Assembly: GCA_016098155.1 (NCBI GenBank)
Contig: JAAAJB010000023.1
Span: forward strand, 56,426-120,425
Reading direction: 5' to 3'
Source: Actinomortierella ambigua
Lineage: Eukaryota > Mortierellomycota > Mortierellomycetes > Mortierellales > Mortierellaceae
DNA: 64,000 nt
Below, piece by piece: positions 46,078 to 56,696 of the stretch. Numbering within the stretch: the first letter of the stretch is position 1; every line of letters begins with the position of its first letter. A model generated the notes under the pieces. The model saw only the letters and a list, made by a program, of their open reading frames with translations, had not been told where the DNA came from and did not search any database. A program made the translations under genes and the position numbers.

Positions 46078-48558
46078 CTAAACAAGCAGTGGAGAAGACA
46101 CGAGTTGCCTTGGTAACCACATCAGTGCAGCGCTACCAACTACGAACGATATCAGTGTTGTGAAGGTCGCGATGCAATAGTAGAACGAAGGCCATGTCTC
46201 CGCTGTCATAGCAAATATCCAGCCGTACAACACCAAACTCGTCGTAACGGCCACTGTCGTCACCACGGTCACGCCCCCTAGCATCTTGCTTGTCCACTGT
46301 GCTGGTACGATCGCCGTTATCATCGACATGAACGTTACATTTGCCACAGAGCCAAGGACGCTAAAGATCTCGGCTATGGTGGCGATCGTGGCCATCAATA
46401 GTTCCGCATTCACAATAGCAAAGAATGGCGAAAGCAATACACACGGAGGGGAAGATTGAATGAGCGATTCGTCGTTCGTTTAAAATGTCTGTTGAGAAGG
46501 CATGCACTCTTGAAATATCGCGATAGAAAACAATACCTGCAAAGTACACAGCCTCTGTCCGATAGATTGGCACCAGCATGAAACTAATGGCCGTCAGGAG
46601 GATGCCAATCAGATAAAAGTGATAATCAATCTCAAAGTACCTGTTTGGGTCCTCCGTTTCTTTGGAGGAATTCCTGGGCGTTGAACCAGTGCCCCGATTG
46701 CCCAAAAGTCCAGACGATGCGTCATGACTGTCTTCCTCCACTTCGCCTTCCCAAGCATCCTCGTTCTCGTTGTCGTCGTCACTACCACTGGGGAACGACA
46801 GAGGTCCTGAACTCTTGCAGTCCGATTTGACAGCGAACTTCTTGTAGAGCACTTGGCAAACTGGAAAGACGGCGATAAAGACAACAAGACTCAAAAAACC
46901 CGAATAAGCTATGAATATGGCATCCATGTCGTGAATCCAGTGGAATTCCACGTTGGTATAAGGAATCATCAATGACCCGACACCTAAAAAGTTTTAAAGA
47001 AACAGAGCAAGAAAGGGCGCAACGCCCAGAGGCACCAACATCAATGACAAACAAAGCTTGTGAAGAAATGTGACGGCGCGTGCAGCATGTGGTTCAAGAA
47101 AAGGAGATTCCTGAGCGAAAAAAGGAATAACCCACCATCATTCGCCATCTCAAGGAGAGCTCGAGAGAAGACGAGGAGAAGCAGCGAGTACCGAGTGGGA
47201 AGCTTCACAACATTTGGGTCCTCACTCATTTCCAACCGACCAGGGATAAAGAGTTGCAAAGGCGCAACCATCATCTTCAATGTCGCGATGATTTTGTCTT
47301 TCCAAGACGTCATTGACCGCGTTGCCTGGTCACTATTCAATGCATTAGCTGAAAGCGCTTGAGGATTCAAGTCGCTTCCGCTGTCATCCTCACAGGCTGC
47401 CAACATCGTGAGATGCATAGACTCTGGCAGGACAAATGCACAATACAGTGTCGCAAGAGGGCCAACAATCGCTCCAAGTTTGAGGACAATTGTCATGTCA
47501 CCACCGGCGCGTTCGATTATGTAGCCGCCAATGAGAGAGCCAATGATCGTACATAGCGAGACAATCACCATTATTTGGCCGATGATCCTACTACGAGACT
47601 CCATCGTCGTGCAGTCCGAGATATAAGACATGACAGCTCCATCGATGAGCATTCCCCCACCAAAGACGCCCTTGACGACGGCCACGACGTACAGCAAACC
47701 GGTTCCCGGCAGAGTGTTGTAGTCACTCTGCATGAAGAGCAACGCCGCCATATCGAAGGAGATTGGAAGGATGGCAACACTCATCAATAGTTTGCGACCA
47801 TATCGATCTGCGAGCGATGTCCAGTATCCAATGGTGAAGAACGCTAACAAGAAAAAAAATAGGAGAAAGGAAAAAGAAACTCCCACACTCAGCTACAGGC
47901 AATCTCGGCTTTTTTTTAAAAAAAAATGCAGACACAAGTGTAGTTGGGAGACCTTACCGATGAGTGACATTATTGCAAACACTCTTCCATGGATAAGGGC
48001 TGAGAATCCCTGAACGTCAGGTTCTCTACATCGGGGATTTTGCCCCTTGAAAGATGAACCAGGCTGGATCACCCCCTTCGGCTCTAGAAAGTGTTTGCGA
48101 CACACAATGTCAATGAAAACTTGATCCACAGGACCCCCACTCATCCCCATCACAGTAATGAAGATTGTGAGCATGGGTACTAGCCACCAGACACTTGGCC
48201 GTTTGTACCAAGGTAGCTTTTGCAGCACCTCTCTTAGTGATGGCGGACAGGGTCTTGTGCTTTCTTCATCGTGATGTGGAGCAGAGTCATCCAGTGCAAA
48301 TAGACTTGGAGATAAAAGCGTGGATGTGACGAATTCGTCCGAACGATGTAGTGAATCCGACTCATCGGGGAGAAGGGTGGCAAGGGAGTAGATAGAGGTG
48401 GGCGAAGTGGGGAGGGCAGCAGTTTGATCGAGGCTGAAGGATGTCTGTGAGGTGGGCGGATTGGGGGCGGTGCTGGGGTTGGCTATGAGTAACTGCTGCC
48501 TGTTGGGTCGGTCGCTACTGGAGGTGCCACTACTACTTTGCTCGCGTTTGGGGGACAT
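46078..48558 (-). CDS. Major facilitator superfamily transporter, paralogue 2
   Basis: Four exons: 47958-48558, 47136-47843, 46537-46983 and 46078-46373, all junctions phase 1; 683 aa. The frame is open upstream of 48558 but lacks an ATG, so MSPKREQSSS is the start. After a long Ser/Pro/Thr-rich cytosolic tail (about 120 residues), LPWYKRPSVWWLVPML enters helix 1 and aligns with IPWYRRPSIFWLVPLI of paralogue 1. The loop 2-3 signature is GYWTSLADRYGRKLLMSVAI. The fourth exon is placed at the acceptor CCATAG (46374); the open frame continues upstream, but no usable acceptor lies there, and this choice makes both paralogues the same length through KMLGG/KVLGG. An acidic loop separates the second half. 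The substrate is unknown. Confidence 0.85.
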
Positions 48559-48624
48559 CTTCTTTTTCAATGGTGCGGCAAGGGATGGTTGAGCTTCGTT
48601 TGGTGTCGGGCCACTTTTGTAGGG

Positions 48625-48630
48625 TATATA
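48625..48630 (-). promoter_or_regulatory. TATA box of MFS paralogue 2
   Basis: TATATA in the context TTTATATACCC on the minus strand, about 67-72 nt upstream of the ATG at 48558. Confidence 0.5.
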
Positions 48631-49255
48631 AACCAAGGACCAGCGCAGCTATCGCTGTTGCCCATCGCCCATCTCAGGAGAGTATCTGCACAAAATACCA
48701 TGACTAAAATCCATGCCAAGAAACGAATGTGGGAGCTCGTAGGGTAACGCCCTCCATACACCCCTCGGGAATTTTAAGTTTCTTGGCAATCCTCGAAATC
48801 ACCCACACGACTGGGTCTGTCGCACGCTGTTCCCACGCGTTCGATTGTACCTTTTAGAATCACAGGTTGATAGCCTGCCCTCTCGCGAGAGAAAGTATAT
48901 GCACTCCGTCGCATCATTTTAATTCGGCCATCGCTTGTAGGTCGCCCTTTGTTTTTGTCGTCATTCGAAAACCATGACCATGCACACTGGTGAATAACGG
49001 CTGTAGGCACTCACCTACATCTTCTTATCGGAATAAGTTCAAGGACGACAAGGAGTTATATTTATTTTGCCTGCTACAGCCTTTTCCATCATTAGAAAGA
49101 GTTTTTCGCCCTTTTCTCTCTCTTTCTCTTTTTCTCTCTCCTTCCAACGAAAGAATGATCGATATTTGATGAAAGCAACAGCGCTGGCTTATGTTGAGCA
49201 TTAGAATACGAAAAAAAAACATGCTGTATAATCCGCCACACTCCTCAATCCTTGC
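48631..49255. other. Intergenic
   Basis: Holds the promoter of MFS paralogue 2 and the 3' UTR of the RRM gene. CTCTCTTTCT-type tracts lie near 49113-49143. No gene seen. Confidence 0.45.
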
Positions 49256-51110
49256 TTAACATGGCGAGGCAACATCACAACCCTCATCCTCCTTCTTGTT
49301 CCAGGACTCCCTTAGTTTGCTGGTGACCTCCAGTGCCTCTGTCCGTGTCGACGATGATGGTGGACTAGCGGTCGCTGTAGTAGTTGTTCCCTGGCCGTAG
49401 CCATGTGAGATTGTTTGATGCTGACTGCTGGTAGGGTGAGAGCTGAATGTACTATGCTGCTGCTGCAGTTGTTGATGGCCGCCATTAACGTTGAACCCTC
49501 TGAGGTTGTTGGTGGACGATCGCTTCGTGAACCCTTGCTGCTGTCTACGGACACGCTTCTCTGTCAAGACATTCTCATGACCATCTCCAACCTTGACTGA
49601 ACTTGCCGCCAGCGCCTTTTGGTGCGCATCCGCGGTCGTGAATTCCACAAACGCGCATGCCTTTTTTTTTTTTTTTTTGCGAAAGCAAAAATGGACAACA
49701 CATGTATAGAGATTGTTAGAGTTTGCGTAGTTGTATAAATGATATCAATAAAACTTGAGAGGATGCAACCCGAAAATGTACCTTTGGATGCACTACGTTT
49801 AATGTCCTGATCGTTCCAAACGTGGAAAAGGCGTCGTACAGCATATCATATGTGACACTTTCTGTCACGTTGCGGATATATATCGTCAATGCGTCCTTCT
49901 CCTCTATTTGGGTAGCAAAGGCCGAAAGTGCACATGGGTGAGTGGGGTTTGCTTTGTTCTATTTCTCCGTTGATGCGGGTTGAGAGGTGTGGACAAAAGT
50001 CAACGCTCTTCTGTACCTTGGGCCTGGCAGCTTGCAGATTTGATGTTGATAATGCCTGTCTTTTTCGTTACTATGTATCAGACGGACGGGACAGAGTACA
50101 AGGTTAGCTTGAGTGCCTAGATGGCGACTTCTTGTTTTAGATACTTTGTTGACTATGCCCTGTCTCTCTTCCTTCGGTGTCTCCCGCAGCTTCCCGTAAT
50201 GCTACTAGCCTCTCCCAATTCTTGTTCTCCTAGAACAAAGGCGGATTGGTTGTTTGTGCCATCTTTCTTCCCCCTTCTCCTTCTCTTTCTCTCTCTCCCT
50301 CTCTCTCTCTGTAGACTGGACATTCATCCAACCTGTCAACTCCCACCCCCCCCCCCCCCCCCACCCCACCCCCCTCACCCTCCCCCCTCCCGCCCCCCCC
50401 TATAATCGACCCNNNNNNNNNNCCCTTCCCTGTCCCCCGCCCCCCCCCCCCCCCCGTAGGCCGGGCCTTCCACCAACCTGTGAACGCCCCCCCCCCCCCC
50501 CCAACCCTTCACCCCCGTCTGTCGCCCTTTTTTTGTCTCAACCATCCCATCAGACCAACGACACTGCCCCTGTGGCATGAGTTGGCAACAATGGCTTTTT
50601 GGCTCTCTTCGTCAGGGACAGACTGCATATTGTTATTCTCTGTGTGATGCCCCCCCCAGTGACCCCCCTAATCCTATTCTTCACTGTACACACGAAAACA
50701 GTTCCCAGAGCAATCGTTTTCTCACGTCCCCTGCATTCACTGGTGATGGGAAGGAACAACCTAAAGCGGAAAAAACGTCCAGAGTGTAGACACTGATCCT
50801 CTCACCCGTTGCACTTGTTTTTTTTTGCCAGTAGTGTGGTTGTTATATAACCAACCTTCCCGAGTCATTAGCACAAGATCGCGTTGTCTACACTCTTGAG
50901 TCTCTTTTTACCTGCTTGTGTGGCTAGTTTGAGTTGTCGCTGCAGCTGATCACGAATCTCGCGTTCTGCCTTGAGGGCTAGATCCTTTTGGACAATGGCG
51001 TCGTCCTTGGCTGCTATAACGGCGTCTTTGGCTCTGATAATCTCGTCCTTGGCCAAGCAGAGCTGGCATAGCGCATGTTTGGGGCCTGTCGAGGAATACA
51101 TCTCTGACAT
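49256..51110 (-). CDS. RNA-binding protein: CxxC/coiled-coil N-terminus plus one RRM, 259 aa
   Basis: Four exons: 50912-51110, 50017-50070, 49782-49903 and 49256-49660. Exon 1 starts at the ATG at 51110 and encodes HALCQLCLAKDEIIRAKDAV followed by a regular charged coiled coil. Exons 3-4 encode an RRM (about residues 86-155) with RNP2 (LTIYIRNV), DAFSTFGTIRTLNVV and RNP1 (ACAFVEF). The C-terminus is Gln/Ser/Thr-rich and disordered. Phases of all junctions agree, which is the main support for joining exon 1 to the rest across an intron of 841 nt that holds a 10-N gap and poly-C tracts; an extra exon could hide there, or exon 1 could be a separate gene. The intron at 49661-49781 ends in about 17 A before its AG. 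Confidence 0.65.
50311..50519. repeat. Duplicated, C-saturated sequence around an assembly gap
   Basis: A 10-N gap at 50413-50422 is flanked by two copies of about 40 nt starting GTAG (50311 and 50456). Both have CCAACCTGT and both are followed by poly-C. In the right copy nearly every difference is a change to C or G. Long C runs occur on both sides. Confidence 0.75.
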
Positions 51111-54022
51111 TTGCAAAAGAATGATAGTGGAGGCTGAAAGAATGAGGAAGGTTCAATCGATTGAAAGGAAAGTGTTTGCGAGGGGCATGTGCGTGAAACT
51201 TGGGGGGGGGGAAGTTGAGGTAGAGCACCAGTTATACCAGGAGGAAGAATGTTGGCAGAGAAGGAACAAAGAGGAGCAAGACAGGTGATCAGGAAGAATG
51301 GATATTTTTGAGGGAGGAAGAGAAAGTGAGTTATGGGTTGCTTACAGCCACGAGTAAAAAAATAAAGAGTCCGATCAAGGGAGAAGAAGAAAGAGAAAGG
51401 AGGAGAATGATGTGTGGATCGAGAAAGAGCGGTTGGAAGGATCAAATTGGAGGGTGTCAAGTGAAGAAGGGTGAAAGAAAGGAGGAAATGAAAGGAAAAA
51501 AGAGAAAAGGGTAGCGGCAGCAACATTAACAGCAGCAGCACCCGCACCAGTTTGAATAGAAGAACAGCAGTGTGACCTTCTTCCTTGTGCACAACTTCAT
51601 GCCTTCAAGGTGCGTACATATCGACTGTATTGGAAAGGACCCCGAAGAGGAGTGAACGGATGGACGAGTGGGTGAGTGTGTCCTCCTCGCCGTCCATCCC
51701 CTCCTCTCCTTCGCCTTCTTTTTCTTTCACCCGCCACCTACCCCCTCTTTTCTCTCTTTCTCCCTCTCTCTCTCCTTCGCTTCTTCTTTTCCTCTCTTTC
51801 TCTCTCGATTGTGATCCGAACCCCCATTGTTCTACTCCAAGGGGTGGATGGGACACAAGGGGTCAATGAGGGCGGATTGACGTGTAGACATCACACTCTA
51901 TGCCTCCCTCTCGCTTCCACATACACTCTCTTTGTTGCTCATTTTTCTCTGTCCAGCTAACGATGGTCAATGTTATGTATGGATAATTGCTCGACTCTCT
52001 GCTCGCGCAACGAAGGAGAGCGAGAGAGTGAAAGAGAGTCAGAGAGGGACAAGAGAACTATCCTCGCCTTGAAATAGGCACCATCCTCACTGCTGTACGC
52101 TTCTCATTTATTTTAGGTCAAACAAAAAAAAACGTGACACCATTCCTATTGGCAGTCGGTGGTGGCTCCCGCTGCTTCCATGCAACCTCACTGTGGAATT
52201 GTTTGTTGGGCAATGAGCGTTGGGCGTTGCGGGAATTGGCAAGGGGGTTACAGTGGGGTGAGAGGAGGAAGGAAGAGGGGCGAGAGGGAGGGCAAGGACT
52301 CAGGGAAAGGCACCGAACGCGCACACGCAGATATGCACATTCACATCTGAGCACTGAAAATATCAGTTTGGACAGAGATGCACAGAGACAAAGGAGCCTT
52401 TTGCCGCTACTGCTACCGTTTCGTCTTGTCGTTCTCTGCTGACGCCGATAATAAAGAAAAACCATTGTTCTTCTTTTTGTAACATGCTTCTAAACGTAGC
52501 ACGTAGTCTGCCTCCTTACTTCGTAGTGTGAGATGGCCAATGGATTACCCTAAGCCTGCCTAGACTTCATCCATCCAAGGCAGAGCGACTTGCGGGTTAG
52601 TGTGTGTGTCCGTGTGTGTGTATGTGTGTTTGTATGCGTGTTGCGAATTCATGCTGGTCCTTTGTTGAAAGGGGTGTGGGAAATGTATGGAGCATGGGCT
52701 TAAGATAAGGAGAAGGGAGGGGGGAGGAGATGGCAGTGAGGATGGAGAAGTGCAGGCAGGGGAAGGGATACGAGAGACAGAGAGAAGAGGACAGGACACG
52801 ACAGGGCAGGGCAGGGCATGGCACAGCGTGGTGAGGAAGGGTGGGATCGAGTAGCGTGACAGGTTTGGTAGACAAGTTGCAGCAGCCTGTTAGGCAGGTA
52901 AGCGGACGGATGGGGTCGGCCGGACATGAATGAACCCCATTCATCTCGCTTTCTCTCCCCTTGCTTTCTCCACGAGGACGTGCGCCTTTCTTTTCGCCGT
53001 AGTCATGATCATGCCAGGGCACATTCATTATTCAGTCCATCATCGGGTCGTTTCTTTGTTCACCTTCCGATAAGTTTGTAGCTCGCAGTCATCCTGGCCC
53101 ACAAGCCTCTAGAAGTAAAGGAAATGACTGCTCGTATTCATCGTTTTCTTTCTCTCTCCCTGTTTCGTATTCTCTTTTCTTTTCTTGTTCAGGAGAGCAA
53201 CGAACTAGGAGCTGGATACCTCAACGTTCGTTTGGAGAGCTCCAGATGAGGTGCCAAATATCCTGATTGTAGCTCATGTCGAGGTACCCAGGCGCAGGAC
53301 AAGAGAGCGTGAGATCCAATGTGGAGTTGCTGCGTAGACACCCGTCAAATGCCTTATTGTTTGAGCTTTGCTCAGTTCTTTTTTTTTTTTCTATCACTTG
53401 ACGGCCGACCATGGAGAACAAGAAACCCAAAGGTTCCTCGGGGGGTTGGGCCAATTGTATCCAGTCATCTCAATACATGAAAAGAGTGAGGGAGGGAAGG
53501 AGGAGGGGGTGGGGCACCCAACGTCTCCTTTCTCGCTGCCTCCCTCGCTCGATGTGTGTGCGTGAGTCGTAACGCATGTATGTATATCTGGCTGTGCCCT
53601 TTAGATCTGGTCTGAGCGAACGAATGCCCCGATGTTACCCCTCCCCCTCCCCCTTCCCCCTTCTCCTCCACAGATGCTTTTGTTTGCTTTCTCTTTCCCT
53701 CTCTCCTTTTGTTTTTCTCTCTCTTCACTTCCATTTACCCATTTTTTATTGTTTCTTCCAGCTTTGCCTGCTTGCCTGCCTTCTCGACCATCTTGTCTTC
53801 CTGGTCACTTTGTATCCTCCTTATCTATCACCTTTTCTATCCCCCCTCCTCCTTCCCTCCTCCTTCTCTCCTCTATCTCTTTCTCTCTCTTTCTCTCTCT
53901 CTCTCTTTCTTTCTGCACCTTGTATCCGTCAAGTCTCCTGGACTCCCTCTCAGCTGGGTAAAGGGTCCACCTGTATCGACACTGTTTCCTTTCCTATTCT
54001 TTTCGACCATCAAGGTATCGTC
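51111..54022. other. Long intergenic stretch, low-complexity
   Basis: About 2.9 kb between divergent genes. It has CT-rich tracts (51690-51810, 53630-53920), GA-rich tracts on the other strand, and GTGTGTG repeats near 52600-52640. All frames are composition-driven shadows of these tracts. The CT-rich part just before 54023 is probably promoter and 5' UTR of the next gene. Confidence 0.45.
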
Positions 54023-56409
54023 ATGGCATCAATGGAAAGCACCGCTCTGGCAACCAGTCCAACCACTCGACGTCCTCCTCAGCTTCGGAACCTGCAGCCT
54101 CGAGCAGCAGCAGCGATTGACTTCAACGACAGCGACGATGATGATGGCCTTTTGAGCGCAGATTACAAGGCCCAGCGAAAGACGGAAAGAGACCTAGTGG
54201 AATTCTTCAAGAACACGCCTCCTCCACCCCCAGCACCGACCATCCTACTCTCACCCTTCCCCGATGATGACAAAAAGAAAAGGGGCCTCCTCCAGCGCCT
54301 TCGGCCTCGCAAAGGGTCTGCGAGCTTGGGATCTACCAACGGCAGCCGAAGCAGTGTAACCATGTCCGGCAACACGAGCTCCATCAGCGCCCGCTCGGCC
54401 TATACCTTGAGCAACAGGAGCCCCGTTGGCAGCACCGTTGGGATGGAACACGGCGCAGACGTGGCCACACTACCGAATGGCAAGAAGTATGTTATGATTG
54501 CCGTCGACTACAAGGATGGCACGGGTCCAGGGGCTCCCACCACAAGCATTGCGCCTGCATCGTCTGTCTCACCGGGAGTAAGTTCAGGAGTTTAGCACAG
54601 ACCTTATTTCCGTTTCAAGTTCCCCGCCAGGGGCACGATCCAATGATGCCCTTCTGCCCACACAGTCGCTAATTCGCTATGGCATCTCTTTTTGTTTGTT
54701 GGGCATTGTTGCGCTCCTCCCCTCTCACCATCTCTTTCTTTTCTCTCTATCAGGCTCGTCTTTCCTCGGATGACAGTCGACAACGTGTGACAAGTGTCGT
54801 CCAACAGCAACCGCACCCGAACATCCAGGTCACCACAACCATCGACGATAATAGCAGCATTGGTCCTGACAAACGGCGTTCCATAATCATCCAAGCTGGT
54901 GGAGGCGACGGTGCGGCTTTTTCGCTAGAACAGACGCCATTCCTCCTCGACAACTTTGCCCTGGACATGGACTTTATTCTACATCCCAACACCAATGCCA
55001 CCAACAATAAACATGCAGGAAGCACTCCGTCCTCACCCTCCACACCGTCGCCACAGAGCAACCTCTCGTCTCACTACCACCAGATGCAGCAATCACCGCC
55101 ACAGCGCACCCAAAGCGTGGGCCAGAATGCAACTGCCGAGGCGATACACCAACATCAACACCATATCCGCAAACGCTCTACCAGCACGCCTTCGATCGTT
55201 CACTCGCAGCAGGCTGCCATAGCGGCAGCAGGCCAACCTCACCGCCAGCATCATCGCTCTCCATCGTCCAAATCTGGACAAAGTAGTCACTCTGCGGATG
55301 ATGATCTTCGCCGACATGGCTCTCGCCAACGAAACAAGGTGACATTTAGCACGGCTATGCAGCACATCCATCCACGAGAGGATTCTAACCGAGCAAGAGA
55401 CGATGAACAGATTGTCGCTGATGCTTTGATGCGTCGACTCGCAGCGTACAAAGCACAGCAAGAACGTGCGGATGGCAAAGAACTGAGCCGAGCGTCTGCA
55501 AATGCGGCCAAGGCAGTAACCACATCCCATCAGCAACAACAAGACCAGCTGGCGGTAATGCCGGAGATCACGCTACCCAAGCCTGTCTCCCGACGCAAGG
55601 TCCGTCACGTCCAGATTCAAACCCAACATTGTATTATGCGACCCATGTATTCTCAGACAGACCCTCTGGCCGACGAATATGAGCCTCAGGACTGGCCTTC
55701 CTCTTCACGATCCACGACAACCACCACGACTACCACGACTGCTATGATGACGACCACTATTGCCACGACCACGATGACAACTTCCAGCGCAAGTACAAGC
55801 ACCAGTACAAGCACCGACACAGGGACAGATGCGGCAGAGTCCCTCACGACCTTAGGCAGCTGCAACAACAGTAACAACAACAGCAGCGTTGCTCTGTCCT
55901 GTATCACCTCCACAGCGGCCTCTAGTGGCCAACCCCGGAGCGAGGCCGCTAGCCCCCCTTCGACGCCAACGACGATGAAGACGATGACCAGTGCCACGGC
56001 CGTTTCTACCGTGATGGGAAATTCCCCTACAACGATTCATGCCCAAGATATGACCTCCTATTCCTCCTCGCTGACGAATCTGGCCAAGGAGAACGAGCAA
56101 CTTCGCCAACAGGTGGCGATAATGCAGAGTCAGATGCAAAAGATGGAGCGGGAGCTAGCGTCGGAAACCCGGGCTCGAGCACGGACAACGGCAGCCATGC
56201 AGGACACGCGCGAAAAGTTTGAGATGCTGTCCGCGATGGCGTACAAGAAACTCAAGGAGCTCATCTTCCAGCGCCACGTCCTGGAGATGGAGGTCCGTGA
56301 GTTGCGCGTCCAGGTCGATCTCCAGAATGATGAACAAGATCTTGGACATCATCACCATCACCACCACCACCACCACCAACAGCAGTCTATGACGCCGGTG
56401 GCAGGATAG
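54023..56409 (+). CDS. Disordered protein with C-terminal coiled coil, 736 aa, unknown family
   Basis: Two exons, 54023-54577 and 54754-56409, phase 0. Residues 1-185 include RNLQPRAAAAIDFNDSDDDD, a proline run and a basic KKKRGLLQRLRPRKG patch, then GKKYVMIAVDYKDG. The middle is Ser/Thr/Gln/His-rich with KVTFSTAMQHIHPRED and a Thr tract. The last 110 residues form a coiled coil (LTNLAKENEQLRQQVAIMQS to VLEMEVRELRVQVD) followed by about ten His and a few Gln. The acidic-basic start and the KKLKELIFQRHVLEMEV helix are the parts most likely to be conserved. I recognise no family; a cytoskeletal or polarity scaffold would fit. The second ATG, at 54032, is an alternative start. Confidence 0.75.
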
Positions 56410-56696
56410 GTGGATGGAATAGGGACAGGTCGGAAGGAGGGATGTAGATACGTCCATTAAAGACCATAATAACACCGAGATGTGTAAGCGTAAACCGAGA
56501 ATGCGCGTGAGAAAATAAGATTTGGACAGGGGAGAGAGACGGAATCGCTTCGCTTCAAATATAGGACGCTTCCCTTCGCTTCCCTTCGCTTCCCTTCGCT
56601 TCACTTTATTACCTCCTTTTCTTGTCGCATTCTCTCATTTCATCAATTCGTCATCTCATGCATTGAGCATTCATCTAGTCCCAACCTGCACGCTCC
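56410..56696. promoter_or_regulatory. Promoter region of the GMC oxidoreductase gene with 10-bp tandem repeats
   Basis: TCCCTTCGCT occurs three times in a row at 56571-56600, followed by a partial TTCACTT copy and preceded by related CGCTTCGCTTC, about 97-126 nt upstream of the ATG. It could be a transcription-factor array or plain slippage. Confidence 0.45.

Noticed and set aside
51605..53961. Several 80-150 codon frames on both strands
   Set aside because: They consist of Ser/Pro/Leu/Phe or Arg/Glu/Gly runs translated from CT/GA-rich simple sequence.
56349..56390. Run of about ten His followed by Gln codons resembling a purification tag
   Set aside because: Mixed CAT/CAC codons continue from natural coding sequence, and similar His runs occur in other genes of this genome.
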